Positions 34,371 to 43,801 of a DNA stretch of 64,000 nucleotides are shown here, one piece after another. Under the pieces are notes generated by a model, which worked only from the letters and a program-made list of their open reading frames with translations, was not told where the DNA came from and did not search any database. A program made the position numbers and the translations under genes. Source of the DNA: Fluviicola sp. (lineage in GTDB: Bacteria; Bacteroidota; Bacteroidia; Flavobacteriales_D; Crocinitomicaceae); contig JARWZO010000023.1 of NCBI GenBank assembly GCA_029866325.1, positions 62,001 to 126,000 of the forward strand. The letters run 5' to 3'. Each line of letters begins with the position of its first letter. Position 1 is the first letter of the stretch.

Positions 34371-36443
34371 CTAGCGCATGACCAAATGAGGCAGTCGTAC
34401 CTGACCTGATTTTCCCTGAGCCAAAATGGTATAATAACCTGTGGCAACGGTTGATAAATCAAGATTGATTGCTGATTGTAAAGGATCAATTGCCATTCGT
34501 TTTACCAACTGTCCGGCGGCGTCAATGAGCACTACTTCGTTTATTTCTGCCGATTTTTCCCAGGTGATAGTAGCCAAGTCTTGCGACGGATTTGGAAATA
34601 CCTGTAATTGAATAACGGCCTGGTCATCCAGTCCCAAAACCGACGGGTGTCCGATGCGGATATTATCCAGGAAGAAATCATTGCCACCTTTACTTTCAAA
34701 TGAAAACTTCACCATCAAATGATCGGTAAGATTGGCAGCTCCATTGATCAATACCGTATCGCTGTTCCATTCGGTAACATCGGCCGGTGTGAATGATGAA
34801 ACGAGTGTGTCGGAAATACTAGGCAAGGTTGAAAGTCCGCTGTAATTTTTCTTGATAACCCAGCTATCACCGCAGTTGTTGGAGATGGAAATGCGAAAAA
34901 GATCGGCATCGTTGTTGGTACGCTGTGCATACGCCCAATCGAATGAAATGGCGAAAGTTGTGAGTCCGCTGGCATCAATAGGTTTGGAATAGAAACCGAA
35001 AGTGGCATTTTCTTCAGAGTTGAAGTTGTCAATAGAAAAGGACTGACTGCTCGTGAAACCGACAGGAGCAAATTCCCAGTCATTGAGAGCTGCGCCTTCT
35101 TGCACAAACCATTTGTTTTGGAACGATGGCTCCGATTCGAAGTCTTCGGTTATACCAACCAATGCACCTGTTGCAGGAATGACCGTTATGTAATCCGTTA
35201 AAGTCAATTCCACCGTATCCGGTCCGTTACTCACCAATAAAGTGACATCATACGTTCCTTCAGCGGTATACGTAACTGTGGTAACAGCGGTGGTCAAACT
35301 CGATGCCGTTGCGCCTTCAAACGACCACAAACGATCTGTAACCCCGTGAAACGAAATATCGGTGAAGTCAACCGGATCTCCGGCACAAACGATGCGTTTT
35401 TCTGCTTCAAAAAGTGCGGCACATAAAACATAATTGGCACTATCGGTTCCTGTAGCGGCGAGGTTTGCGGGTTGCCACAAGTTGTTGCGATTAGCAACGG
35501 GCGAATTGAGTGCGGCGTGCATGCGTTGTTTTTGTCCTTCGGTAAACATGCGGGCACAGTAGGCATAATCCATGTAATTCTGCACGTTTTCGATTACACC
35601 ACATGCTTGAGCATTGAGGTTGCAGCTTGACCAACCGATGGAATTGGGTGTATCCACTACGTCATCATCATACGCGCAATTTCCGGCATCACCAACCGGT
35701 AAGTATGGAAAACCAGGTACGTTATTTCCGCCCCAAATGTGGTATAGATTTAAGTAATGTCCAATTTCATGGGAAAGAACGGTTCGTCTAAAATAATCGG
35801 ATGTTCCGATAGTTCCAACGTAGCTGTGTTGCATCACAATTCCATCCCATTCCGGAATCGTATCGGCTACAGGAGGCATTAATGCATGACCGGCCAATCC
35901 TGCAGCGCCAATACAAACGTAAATATTCAGGTATCTATCCGGAGGCCATTGAATGAGGCTTTTTACCTGATGATCGCCAATATAACTCAACAATGAAGGT
36001 GTACGGGTGATTCCGTTGGTACAGTTTCCATTTGGGTCGATTTGCGCTAGGCGAATTTCAATCTGCGCATCGGCAGCTATGGATTGGAAGGGGCTCACGA
36101 TATCCGACGTATCGGCATTGAGCTTGCGGTATTGAATGTTTACTTGCTCAATGGCATCGAAGATTTGCTCATCACTGATGTTTTCAATTCCATAATTGTG
36201 AATGACATGAAACACAACCGGAATAATATAAGTTGCTCCCGATTTCGGATGCGCGGCCTGCAAATACTCACTGGTGTATACTTGTAAGCGCTCATGCGCC
36301 CGCTGGATGCCTTCGTTGTACTCGGGATGTTGTTGAAACAGCTGTTGGTGCATTTCGTCGGTTCCGCAATGCAGGTGTTCCTGAGAGAAGAAAGAAGAGA
36401 TGCTAACGCTTGTGAAAGCGATCAGTAGGAGTAATTGTTTCAT
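34371..36443 (-). CDS. Secreted M43 (pappalysin-like) zinc metalloprotease, T9SS cargo
   Basis: 690 residues. Signal peptide (MKQLLLLIAFTSVSISSFFSQ). The catalytic zinc motif HEIGHYLNLYH (HExxHxxxxxH) near residues 225-235 has the downstream Met-turn region NYMDYAYC near 292, the M43 metzincin pattern. A PKD-like domain follows (YTAEGTYDVTLLVSNGPDTVELT, about 396-418), then a jelly-roll/MAM-like segment (FDWAYAQRTNND..FRISISNNCGDSW). The C-terminal T9SS type A domain is FPNPSQDLATITW...GYYTILAQGKSGQ. Predicted to be secreted by type IX secretion. A weak -7 box TATATTTA lies at 36464-36471. Confidence 0.9.
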   Translation of the reverse strand: MKQLLLLIAFTSVSISSFFSQEHLHCGTDEMHQQLFQQHPEYNEGIQRAHERLQVYTSEYLQAAHPKSGATYIIPVVFHVIHNYGIENISDEQIFDAIEQVNIQYRKLNADTSDIVSPFQSIAADAQIEIRLAQIDPNGNCTNGITRTPSLLSYIGDHQVKSLIQWPPDRYLNIYVCIGAAGLAGHALMPPVADTIPEWDGIVMQHSYVGTIGTSDYFRRTVLSHEIGHYLNLYHIWGGNNVPGFPYLPVGDAGNCAYDDDVVDTPNSIGWSSCNLNAQACGVIENVQNYMDYAYCARMFTEGQKQRMHAALNSPVANRNNLWQPANLAATGTDSANYVLCAALFEAEKRIVCAGDPVDFTDISFHGVTDRLWSFEGATASSLTTAVTTVTYTAEGTYDVTLLVSNGPDTVELTLTDYITVIPATGALVGITEDFESEPSFQNKWFVQEGAALNDWEFAPVGFTSSQSFSIDNFNSEENATFGFYSKPIDASGLTTFAISFDWAYAQRTNNDADLFRISISNNCGDSWVIKKNYSGLSTLPSISDTLVSSFTPADVTEWNSDTVLINGAANLTDHLMVKFSFESKGGNDFFLDNIRIGHPSVLGLDDQAVIQLQVFPNPSQDLATITWEKSAEINEVVLIDAAGQLVKRMAIDPLQSAINLDLSTVATGYYTILAQGKSGQVRLPHLVMR

Positions 36444-36540
36444 AACGGATTGATAATGCGAGGTAAATATAGGCTTCGTGTGGCGAATAGTAAAGGATAA
36501 AATGAAAAAGTTGGCTGCTACTAAACTTAGATTAAGTTAC

Positions 36541-36768
36541 ATTCCACTTTTTTCCAAAGCAAAAAAAGTGGAGCAAAAATGCTTTGCACCATTCCAAGCC
36601 GCTTGCCAAAAATGGCTCTTTCTGTGTTTTAAGGTCAAAAGTGGCAGATCAGGATCTGAAACGCAACGCACAGCAGATTTGGCAATCGCTGTACGTTTTA
36701 GCGCTTTTGACAAAACACAACGAAACAGCCATTTTTTTTGGCTTCGCTTCCTTGAATGGCGCGTGGTC
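36541..36768 (+). repeat. Intergenic repeat family R2, copy B
   Basis: Inverted copy of 12255-12478. Differences from copy A are concentrated at the ends and include single-base indels; the core differs at two positions. It fills most of the 36444-36837 gap. Within the shared frame both copies would encode DLKRNxQQIWQSLYVLALL, but the flanking frames diverge. Confidence 0.75.
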
Positions 36769-36837
36769 CGCAAAAATAATTTGTTGTTAATAATTACGGT
36801 TTACAGTACCGAATAGATAATGATTGAAAACCATTTT

Positions 36838-36875
36838 AAAACAAAAACGCCTTACTTACCGAAGTAAATAAGACG
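36838..36875 (-). terminator. Intrinsic terminator with UUCG tetraloop
   Basis: On the minus strand a 12-bp stem (36864-36875 with 36848-36859, GU pairs included) is closed by a C(TTCG)G tetraloop and followed by TTTTTGTTTT. It ends the small membrane-protein gene 26 bp upstream. Confidence 0.85.
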
Positions 36876-36901
36876 TTCAATTATCTTCAGGGAAGAGAAA
36901 C

Positions 36902-37066
36902 TTAGTTTGCTTCTTCTTCGTCTTTTTCAAAAACTTTCTTCGGGCGAAGTTGTTGCATGATACCCAAGTGAATCCAGTAAGGAACAATGAATCCTAATAA
37001 AAACAATAGCATCCAAAAGGCCATTCCACCAATTAAAAGAAACAATACGATTCCAAAAACACTCAT
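36902..37066 (-). CDS. Small membrane protein, 54 residues
   Basis: ATG at 37066, stop TAA at 36902-36904. Residues 3-33 are strongly hydrophobic (FGIVLFLLIGGMAFWMLLL, then FLLGFIVPYWIH), giving one or two membrane helices. The tail is charged (RPKKVFEKDEEEAN). A well-formed terminator follows at once, and a promoter-like TACTTTTA lies upstream, which supports a real gene. Function unknown to me; similar tiny envelope proteins are usually overlooked in annotation. Confidence 0.75.
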   Translation of the reverse strand: MSVFGIVLFLLIGGMAFWMLLFLLGFIVPYWIHLGIMQQLRPKKVFEKDEEEAN

Positions 37067-37280
37067 CTCGGTTGTTATTTAATGTTCAACTTTCGAGGGT
37101 AAAAGTAGCAATAAAATTAAAATGACGAAATAATTGTTGGTAGAATAAACACAGATTCTATGTGCTACGAATTACACTTCATCCTGTCTACCACAGATGC
37201 GCAGATTTTTGCGTTCCTAACGGAAGCGCTTGAAGCAGGCTAATTGACTCATATTCAACCATACAATGAATCAATGTCGT

Positions 37281-37658
37281 TCAAGTTAATCTCCACGGCG
37301 GATTTAAGCGGTTTTCGCCGGCATGGTAAATCAGCAATTGATTTCCGTCGGGGTCTTTTAAACGGGCTTCGCGCCACAGCCATGGTTGATCGGTGGCTTG
37401 TTCTTCGAATACAATTCCTGCTGTTTCCAGTTTTACTACTTCTTCTGCCACGTTTTCCACTTCGAAGTAAATCCAGATGCCATCACCGGAAGGCAATTCG
37501 GTTACCAGATGCAGTGAAAAAGTAGTACCGCCATCGGGACAAACGAATCGCGCATAATGATCGTTGGAATGTACGATGAGTTGTAAACCGAGAGTTTGGT
37601 AAAACGCAATGGATCTTTCGAGATCCAAAACGGGAATGGTAACCTGATTTAAATTCAT
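37281..37658 (-). CDS. VOC/glyoxalase-family protein
   Basis: 125 residues from the ATG at 37658 (MNLNQVTIPVLDLERSIAFYQTLGLQ). Two beta-alpha-beta-beta-beta halves are typical of the vicinal oxygen chelate fold; the second half ends ARLKDPDGNQLLIYHAGENR. A His or Glu metal ligand in the first strand is not obvious, so substrate and metal use are unknown. The -7 box TATTTTTG ends only 4 nt before the ATG. Confidence 0.8.
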   Translation of the reverse strand: MNLNQVTIPVLDLERSIAFYQTLGLQLIVHSNDHYARFVCPDGGTTFSLHLVTELPSGDGIWIYFEVENVAEEVVKLETAGIVFEEQATDQPWLWREARLKDPDGNQLLIYHAGENRLNPPWRLT

Positions 37659-37662
37659 GTAA

Positions 37663-37670
37663 CAAAAATA
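37663..37670 (-). promoter_or_regulatory. -7 box 4 nt before the VOC gene start
   Basis: Minus-strand TATTTTTG matches TAnnTTTG fully. Only four bases (TTAC) separate it from ATG, so transcription would begin at or next to the start codon (possible leaderless mRNA). Confidence 0.45.
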
Positions 37671-37749
37671 CCCCCTGATTACCAAATTTCACATTATTAA
37701 TAACCCTTTTTTTAGCCACGAATGGAGTGCTAGACTCTACTTTTAAAGT

Positions 37750-37781
37750 CCTCCCCCTCAATCCCCCTCCAAAGGGGGAGG
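37750..37781. repeat. C-rich/G-rich hairpin repeat downstream of pbpC
   Basis: CCTCCCCC (37750-37757) is inverted at 37774-37781 (GGGGGAGG), with CTCAATCCCCCTCC between. It shares the CCTCC...CTCAATCC pattern with the R4 arms at 26443. It lies 13 bp past the pbpC stop and could act in termination. Confidence 0.5.
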
Positions 37782-37794
37782 CTGGTTCCTCCTA

Positions 37795-40173
37795 CTATTT
37801 TTGGGTTTTCGAAGAACCAATAACCTCAAAATTGACGGTTGAGGAAATGCCGTTTTCGTCAATAAGTTTGAGAGTGTGCGCTCCGATTGGCGGATTCAGC
37901 GAAAACTGATGCACGTCTTTGGTTTCACCTAAATAATAATCATCTAAATGCCAATAAATGCGGGTGGTGCTTTTGCGATGTCCGGCTTCGAAAATGACTT
38001 TCCCAGGTTGACCGTCAACCGTTATAGGTACATAGATTTTGCTTCCTGCTTTCGGGTAAACAATGTGTAGCGAACCATCGGCAATCTTGGCTAGGCATTC
38101 GGGCTTGAAATCGGGTAAAATGGTATAGTTGGGGTGATTCAACGCATAATACCGCTCAATAACAGGTGGCAATACAAACCGGTTCACACGCTGCATTTCG
38201 AAGACACTGGCGCATTCACTATCCACCCGATAGGTTCCGGTTTTGTCAAGAAACACGCGTTGATGATACGGACAAACGATTGTTTTTAGGCACGTTGCCG
38301 GAATGCGTTTTCGGATAACATCATTACAATATTCACCCGCACGATGACCGCTTTCACGGCAAATAGCAACGGTTTTCATGTGCTTTTTTGGAGCACTGAA
38401 CCAATGATCGGCCTGCGGTAATTGACGGAATACATCAAATAATAATGGTGCGGCGGCTTTTACGCCTGTGAGTCCCGGTCGACCTTCACCGTCGGCATTG
38501 CCGATCCAAACAGATACTACATATTTCGGCGTCACACCCACCGCCCATGCATCTCTAAATCCGAAACTGGTTCCGGTTTTCCAGGCTATTTTCTGGGAAG
38601 AACTGAAAATTTTCCAGTTGTTGTCTTCGTCGGGGCGGTTGACCTCAATCATGGCATCGAAGGTGGTGTAAATGCAAGCGCGATCTGTTAATACGGCGGT
38701 TGACGGAATTTCGCGAATCTCTTTTTTGATTGCTCCAATCGATCTACGTTTCCCGAATTTCAGTTCCTGCGCCATTTGTGTGTAAACCGAATTGAGATCA
38801 AACAGCTTCACCTCTGCTCCACCTAAGATGAGTGAAAGTCCGTAATGCTGAGCCGATTGGTGAATGGTCGTGAAGCCGTATTCCCGAAGATCATCGCGGA
38901 ATTTGGTGACACCATAGTTTTCCAACAAATGCACCATCGGGATATTCAAACTTCTGGAAAGCGCTTGATTGGCGGGCACTGCGCCATCAAATTGCCCTGA
39001 ATAATTTTTGGGTGAAAAACTCCCGAACTGCGACGGAACATCGGTGATCAGCATAGAAGGCGTCAGTTGCCCCGATTCCAGACATTTTGCATACAGTAAA
39101 GGTTTCAGAATACTACCGGTGCTTCGCGGAGCCATGATACAATTCACATTTCCGGCATATTCTTCTTCGGTAGTAGCTGTATTTCCAACATAGGCTAAAA
39201 TTTCTCCGGTATTCACATCCGTTACCATTACGGCGCCGTTCATGATGCGGTTGTCGCTTAGAATTTGGTGGTGCAGCTGCAATTGATGCAACGCTTTTTC
39301 CTGTATGTCCTTTTGAAGGGTACAAACGATGCGTTCACCTTTGTGTCCTTCGACGATTAATCGATCCAGTAAATGTGGCGCCAAGTGTGGAACAGGAACA
39401 GGCTTTTCAGGTAGCGGTTCAGTGAGGGCTAATTCATATTCTGTTTTATTCAAGGTGCCATTTTCGAAAAGGTAACGCAGTAAGCGATTGCGTTTCTTGA
39501 GCAACAAATCGTGATTTTTTCCGGGATAAATAAGTCCCGGAGCGTTTGGAAGCACCGCCAATGTAGCGCTTTCGGCCCAACTGAGCTGATGTGCGCTTCG
39601 TCCGAAATATCGCCAGGCAGCAGCATCGAGACCAACCACATTGTTTCCGAAAGGAGCGTGTGAAGCATAGAGCGCCAGAATCTCACCTTTACTGTAACGC
39701 CATTCGATGCGGGTTGCCAGAATCATTTCCAGCAGTTTTTCGCTGTACGTTCTCGGTGGGTTTTTACGCATGATTCGCGCCAGTTGCATGGTAATGGTGC
39801 TTCCTCCGCTTACGATTTTGTCACTTTTCGAATTTTGAAGAATTGCCCGACCAATACCTTTTACGCTAATGCCAATATGACTGTGAAAGTTGCGGTCTTC
39901 GAATGCGATAATGCAGGTTGCCATTTTGGGCGGAACGTATTTTGTTTCGGGGAATCGCCATTGTCCGTCGTCAGCTATACGAGCTCCCAATAAATTTCCG
40001 TTGCGGTCTACCAAAACGGTGGAAGTGCTATCATGAAACAGTTGATCTGGTAAGCATTGCGCATACCAAATGAGGAAAATGGTCAGTAATACTAACTGAA
40101 TGCGCCTTCTATTTTTTTTGGTCCGCTTACGCCATTCACGGTAACGTTTCCATTGATTGATGATTCGTTTCAT
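37795..40173 (-). CDS. pbpC: Penicillin-binding protein 1C
   Basis: 792 residues; bifunctional peptidoglycan synthase. Very basic N-terminus with a single membrane anchor (IQLVLLTIFLIWYAQCL). The glycosyltransferase 51 domain has EDRNFHSHIG near 91-100 and GGSTITMQLAR near 121-131. The transpeptidase domain has the SxxK serine in STGSILKPLLYA, SLN in ALSRSLNIP, and KTG in AWKTGTSFGFRDAW. The C-terminal penicillin-binding protein 1C domain (AGSKIYVPITVDGQPGKVIFEA) distinguishes it from PBP1A. Often functionally linked to the bacterial alpha-2-macroglobulin, here at 20805-26375. Confidence 0.95.
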   Translation of the reverse strand: MKRIINQWKRYREWRKRTKKNRRRIQLVLLTIFLIWYAQCLPDQLFHDSTSTVLVDRNGNLLGARIADDGQWRFPETKYVPPKMATCIIAFEDRNFHSHIGISVKGIGRAILQNSKSDKIVSGGSTITMQLARIMRKNPPRTYSEKLLEMILATRIEWRYSKGEILALYASHAPFGNNVVGLDAAAWRYFGRSAHQLSWAESATLAVLPNAPGLIYPGKNHDLLLKKRNRLLRYLFENGTLNKTEYELALTEPLPEKPVPVPHLAPHLLDRLIVEGHKGERIVCTLQKDIQEKALHQLQLHHQILSDNRIMNGAVMVTDVNTGEILAYVGNTATTEEEYAGNVNCIMAPRSTGSILKPLLYAKCLESGQLTPSMLITDVPSQFGSFSPKNYSGQFDGAVPANQALSRSLNIPMVHLLENYGVTKFRDDLREYGFTTIHQSAQHYGLSLILGGAEVKLFDLNSVYTQMAQELKFGKRRSIGAIKKEIREIPSTAVLTDRACIYTTFDAMIEVNRPDEDNNWKIFSSSQKIAWKTGTSFGFRDAWAVGVTPKYVVSVWIGNADGEGRPGLTGVKAAAPLLFDVFRQLPQADHWFSAPKKHMKTVAICRESGHRAGEYCNDVIRKRIPATCLKTIVCPYHQRVFLDKTGTYRVDSECASVFEMQRVNRFVLPPVIERYYALNHPNYTILPDFKPECLAKIADGSLHIVYPKAGSKIYVPITVDGQPGKVIFEAGHRKSTTRIYWHLDDYYLGETKDVHQFSLNPPIGAHTLKLIDENGISSTVNFEVIGSSKTQK

Positions 40174-40442
40174 GCTGCTCCCTATAATTCTAAGGTGAAC
40201 TTAATTTCAATCCGAAAAAGTTGATAGCTCACTTTATTATTCGCAGTGGTTTAGGTGAAAACCGTTAGGGTTGGTTGATTAAGCAATCGGGTAGAATTGT
40301 ATTGTTAGGAGGATTTTTGTTCTTGTTTTTTAGCAAAAAACCTGTTTATATAATTGATTTACAATGGTTTAAATTCGGTAATCCCGCAATATTACTGAAT
40401 TTTTTCATTGCAGATTTTCACCCGTTTTTTCCGCTAAAACAG

Positions 40443-40450
40443 TACATTAG
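40443..40450 (+). promoter_or_regulatory. Near-consensus -7 box for the hybrid sensor kinase
   Basis: TACATTAG, one mismatch from TAnnTTTG, 22 nt before the preferred TTG start at 40473. Confidence 0.35.
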
Positions 40451-40472
40451 CACCACAAACAAACCCCATCCA

Positions 40473-43400
40473 TTGGCAACACCATTTCGGTTACTTTTTA
40501 TCGGTTTATTCCTTTCAGTTTCGGGTTGGAGTCAGCAATACAATTTCCGAAATTTTACCGTAAAAGACGGAGTGGCTCAATCGCAAGTTTACACGCTGAT
40601 GCAAGATCACAGAGGGTATTTGTGGTTGGGAACCAGAGGTGGCGGACTATGCAGGTTTGATGGAACGCGCTTTGAAACGGTTACCGAAAAAAACGGACTT
40701 GTCAACAGCTATATCCGCAAAATAAAAGAAGATAACCATCACCGTTTATGGATTGCTACCGATGATGGCCTTTCGGTGTACAACGGAAAATCATTTACCA
40801 ATTACAAACCACCAACGAAAGGTGGTCCAGTGATTGTTTACGACATTGCCATTGATCGGAATGATCGCAAATGGCTTGCCACAAGCGACGGATTGATGTG
40901 TTTTGAAAAAGGCATTTTTACAGCAATTTCGGACAAAATCCGTTTACCGAAAACCACCATTAACAGCGTTCTCATTGATCGTCAGGATCGTATTTGGCTG
41001 GCTACCGGAAAAGGGCTTTTTCGCATCGACAAAAAAGGAGATCAGCAGGTATTGAAGCGTCTGAGTGACGAGTCGCATTACATGTCGAATGCGATCAATG
41101 TAGTGAAAGAAAGTCCAAACGGATTTATTTGGATCGGTACTTACGGTGATGGCGCTTATGTCTACGACGGTTATCATTATTCCCGCATCGACTGGCACCA
41201 TGAATTGTATACCCGAACGGTGCTCGATATTTATTGCGATGACGACAATAACGTTTGGTTTGGAACACTCAATCATGGCATCGTTCACTATAACTCGCTC
41301 ACCAAAGTCTTTGGGACATTGACCGAAAAAGAGGGTTTGAGCAACAATCATGTGCGAAGCATTGCGCAGGATAACAGCGGAAGTTTGTGGTTTGGAACTT
41401 CGGGTGGCGGAATCTGCAATTACTTCGGGAAATTGTTTACCACCTACGATGTATCTTCCGGATTGGGAGGTAATTACATCTACAGCGTGTTTCGCGATAG
41501 CAAGCAACGGCTTTGGATCGGTACATCGCAAAAAGGATTGTCGGTATTATCCCAATCACGCTTTAACTCCTATAATGCGCAGAATGGTTTTGCCGATTTG
41601 AAGGTAAGAGCCACCACCGAAGACAAAAATAGCTGGCTGTATTTCGGAACCGACGGACAAGGCGTATATACTTACGATGGAACGCGTTTTGAACTCATTC
41701 CACGACTGGAAAAAATCTATGTGCGCGGAATGTTGACCGATAAAGATGGCATTATCTGGATCGCAACAGCCGGTTCGGGGTTGATAAAAGTTGTTCCGAA
41801 CGGAACACTGCGGCCGGAAATCACCTTCATTACGATGCGCAAAGGGTTGTTGCAAGATCGATTGACCTGTATTCATATTGATCGACACAATCGCATTTGG
41901 TATGGAACAGATAATAACGGTGTTGGTGTGGTGGAAAACGGTCGACCGATCAGATTGCATGTGCGCACCAAACAAGGTTTGCGCTCAAACGCAATTCGTT
42001 CGCTTACCGAAGACCAAAGCGGTTATTTGTGGATCGGAACGGCGGGCGCAGGCATAGCAAGTGTTTCTATTTACAATGGAAATCCGGTTCCGGTGAATTA
42101 TGATCACAGAAGCGGCCTCACCTCTTCGAATGTGTATTTATTAACCGTAGATAAGCGCAACAACCTGATCATAGGTTCCGAAACGGGTCTTGATTACATT
42201 TACCTAAATAATCAGCGCAAACTCGTTTCCATTAAACACTTCGGAAAAGGAGAAGGCTTTACGGGGATAGAAACCTGTCAAAATGCGGTTTTTAATGATA
42301 CTGACGGAACGATTTGGTTTGGTACCATTAACGGTTTATCGCGTTACAATCCGGCCAATTCACGTATCAATAAACACGAACCGATTACTCGAATCACAGA
42401 TGTGCGTTTGTTCTACGAATCGTTGAATAAAACAGCTTATAAATCGGCAATTGGCGACTGGAATGCTGTCACTAAACTCCATTTGCCTTACAATCAAAAT
42501 CACCTGAGTTTTGACTTTTTCGCTATCAATTTCAGCAATCCCGAAGCGGTGAAATACAAGTGGAAACTGGTTGGTTTTGATGCTGATTGGTCGCCCGAAA
42601 CGAAAGAACACAGCATTGTGTATTCCAATATCAGTCCCGGGAAATATGTTTTCATGGTAAAAGCCTGCAATGAAGACGGCATTTGGAATAAAAACCCGCA
42701 ATTGATTTCCATCGAAATTACAGCTCCATACTGGCAGCGCTGGTGGTTTATTTTAGTGGAAATCGCAATTGGTCTTGGCGTCTTGTTCGGCATTTTTAGG
42801 TGGCAAACCAATCGCATTCGCACCAAATCGCGCGAAATGCAACAGCGACTTCAACTGGAAAAAGAAGTAGTTGAATTGGAACAAAAAGCCTTGCGTTTGC
42901 AGATGAATCCGCATTTTATTTTCAATGCACTCAATTCCATTCAATCGCAAATCGGGAACGGAAACGAGCAGGAAGCACGGTATTATTTAGCAAAATTCTC
43001 GCGCCTCATGCGTCAGATTTTGGACAATTCGCGCAATACGCACATCACACTGGACGAGGAAATTCAAACGCTTGAAAATTACCTATTGATTGAGCAGTAT
43101 TGTACCGGAAATCGATTTGATTACAGCATTACCTTCGATGAATCACTGGAAAAGGATTTCATCAAACTACCTCCGATGTTATTGCAACCATTCGTTGAAA
43201 ATGCGATCAAACATGGCTTTCGCTTTGGGGAAGAACACCAAGGCAAACGCGGGCACATTTCCATTCATTTTTCTGACAAAGGTGAGTTTGTGGAATGTAC
43301 GGTAACAGATAATGGAATTGGGCGTAGAGAAGCCGAACGCCTGAATGAAAACAGTAAGGAAACCTATCATCAATCAACGGCTTTGCGCGTAACGCAGGAA

Positions 43401-43517
43401 CGCCTTGATTTGCAGCAGAGTGATGCCGGAAGTTCTTCGTTGGAGATTGTTGATTTGGAAGATGAGAATGGGGTTGCGCTTGGGACAAAAGTAGTGGTGA
43501 GGGTGATGGTGATATGA
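40473..43517 (+). CDS. Propeller-type sensor histidine kinase (LytS/YpdA-like)
   Basis: About 1014 residues from a TTG at 40473, which is followed at once by a clean signal peptide (ATPFRLLFIGLFLSVSGWSQ). The frame is open upstream to another TTG at 40275, but that would add a 66-residue extension with no support. Two-component-regulator propeller repeats (LWLGTRGGGLCRFDG; IWIGTYGDGAYVYDG) fill the periplasmic part, then a Y_Y_Y domain and a membrane helix (WWFILVEIAIGLGVLFGIF). A His_kinase domain follows with phospho-acceptor His814 in NPHFIFNALNS, then the N-box LLQPFVENAIKHG and TDNGIGR. Partner is the LytTR regulator at 43806. Confidence 0.9.
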   Translation: MATPFRLLFIGLFLSVSGWSQQYNFRNFTVKDGVAQSQVYTLMQDHRGYLWLGTRGGGLCRFDGTRFETVTEKNGLVNSYIRKIKEDNHHRLWIATDDGLSVYNGKSFTNYKPPTKGGPVIVYDIAIDRNDRKWLATSDGLMCFEKGIFTAISDKIRLPKTTINSVLIDRQDRIWLATGKGLFRIDKKGDQQVLKRLSDESHYMSNAINVVKESPNGFIWIGTYGDGAYVYDGYHYSRIDWHHELYTRTVLDIYCDDDNNVWFGTLNHGIVHYNSLTKVFGTLTEKEGLSNNHVRSIAQDNSGSLWFGTSGGGICNYFGKLFTTYDVSSGLGGNYIYSVFRDSKQRLWIGTSQKGLSVLSQSRFNSYNAQNGFADLKVRATTEDKNSWLYFGTDGQGVYTYDGTRFELIPRLEKIYVRGMLTDKDGIIWIATAGSGLIKVVPNGTLRPEITFITMRKGLLQDRLTCIHIDRHNRIWYGTDNNGVGVVENGRPIRLHVRTKQGLRSNAIRSLTEDQSGYLWIGTAGAGIASVSIYNGNPVPVNYDHRSGLTSSNVYLLTVDKRNNLIIGSETGLDYIYLNNQRKLVSIKHFGKGEGFTGIETCQNAVFNDTDGTIWFGTINGLSRYNPANSRINKHEPITRITDVRLFYESLNKTAYKSAIGDWNAVTKLHLPYNQNHLSFDFFAINFSNPEAVKYKWKLVGFDADWSPETKEHSIVYSNISPGKYVFMVKACNEDGIWNKNPQLISIEITAPYWQRWWFILVEIAIGLGVLFGIFRWQTNRIRTKSREMQQRLQLEKEVVELEQKALRLQMNPHFIFNALNSIQSQIGNGNEQEARYYLAKFSRLMRQILDNSRNTHITLDEEIQTLENYLLIEQYCTGNRFDYSITFDESLEKDFIKLPPMLLQPFVENAIKHGFRFGEEHQGKRGHISIHFSDKGEFVECTVTDNGIGRREAERLNENSKETYHQSTALRVTQERLDLQQSDAGSSSLEIVDLEDENGVALGTKVVVRVMVI

Positions 43518-43525
43518 TAGCTTTT

Positions 43526-43715
43526 CTTTTTGTCTCCGCCTGAGGCGGAAAAGAAACAAAAAAGTCAAGGCTGTACATCCCTCGCTTGAGAACTACCCTC
43601 CATTTCACTACCGCACCCCAACTCGCTAACGTCATTAACGAATTCTTCTACAAAGAATCCGATGACTGTGCTCAAACAGGGTTTGGTTACGTTCCATTCC
43701 GCTTGTTCTCTTACA
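43526..43715 (+). repeat. Structured intergenic repeat family R1, copy B
   Basis: Homologous to 11926-12108. The nested hairpin is preserved: GTCAT (43631-43635) with ATGAC (43662-43666), and CGAATTCTT (43639-43647) with AAGAATCCG (43653-43661). It has inserted or persisted between the sensor kinase and its response regulator. Confidence 0.7.
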
Positions 43716-43793
43716 CGATGAATGTAATGCCATAAAATATGAAAGTGCTCAACAAAAATTCACTGTAATAAACCAAATTTTCATTATCCCGAT

Positions 43794-43801
43794 TAAATTT
43801 A
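43794..43801 (+). promoter_or_regulatory. Near-consensus -7 box 4 nt before the response regulator
   Basis: TAAATTTA (one mismatch at the final G), separated from the ATG by CAAC only. It gives the regulator a possible promoter of its own, independent of the kinase. Confidence 0.35.

Noticed and set aside
36478-36816. Open frames of 60-110 codons in both orientations downstream of the M43 protease start
   Set aside because: They are all within repeat R2; frame-breaking indels separate the two copies.
40275-40472. 66-residue N-terminal extension of the propeller kinase
   Set aside because: It also needs a TTG start, adds a second hydrophobic stretch before the real signal peptide, and spans the likely promoter box at 40443-40450.
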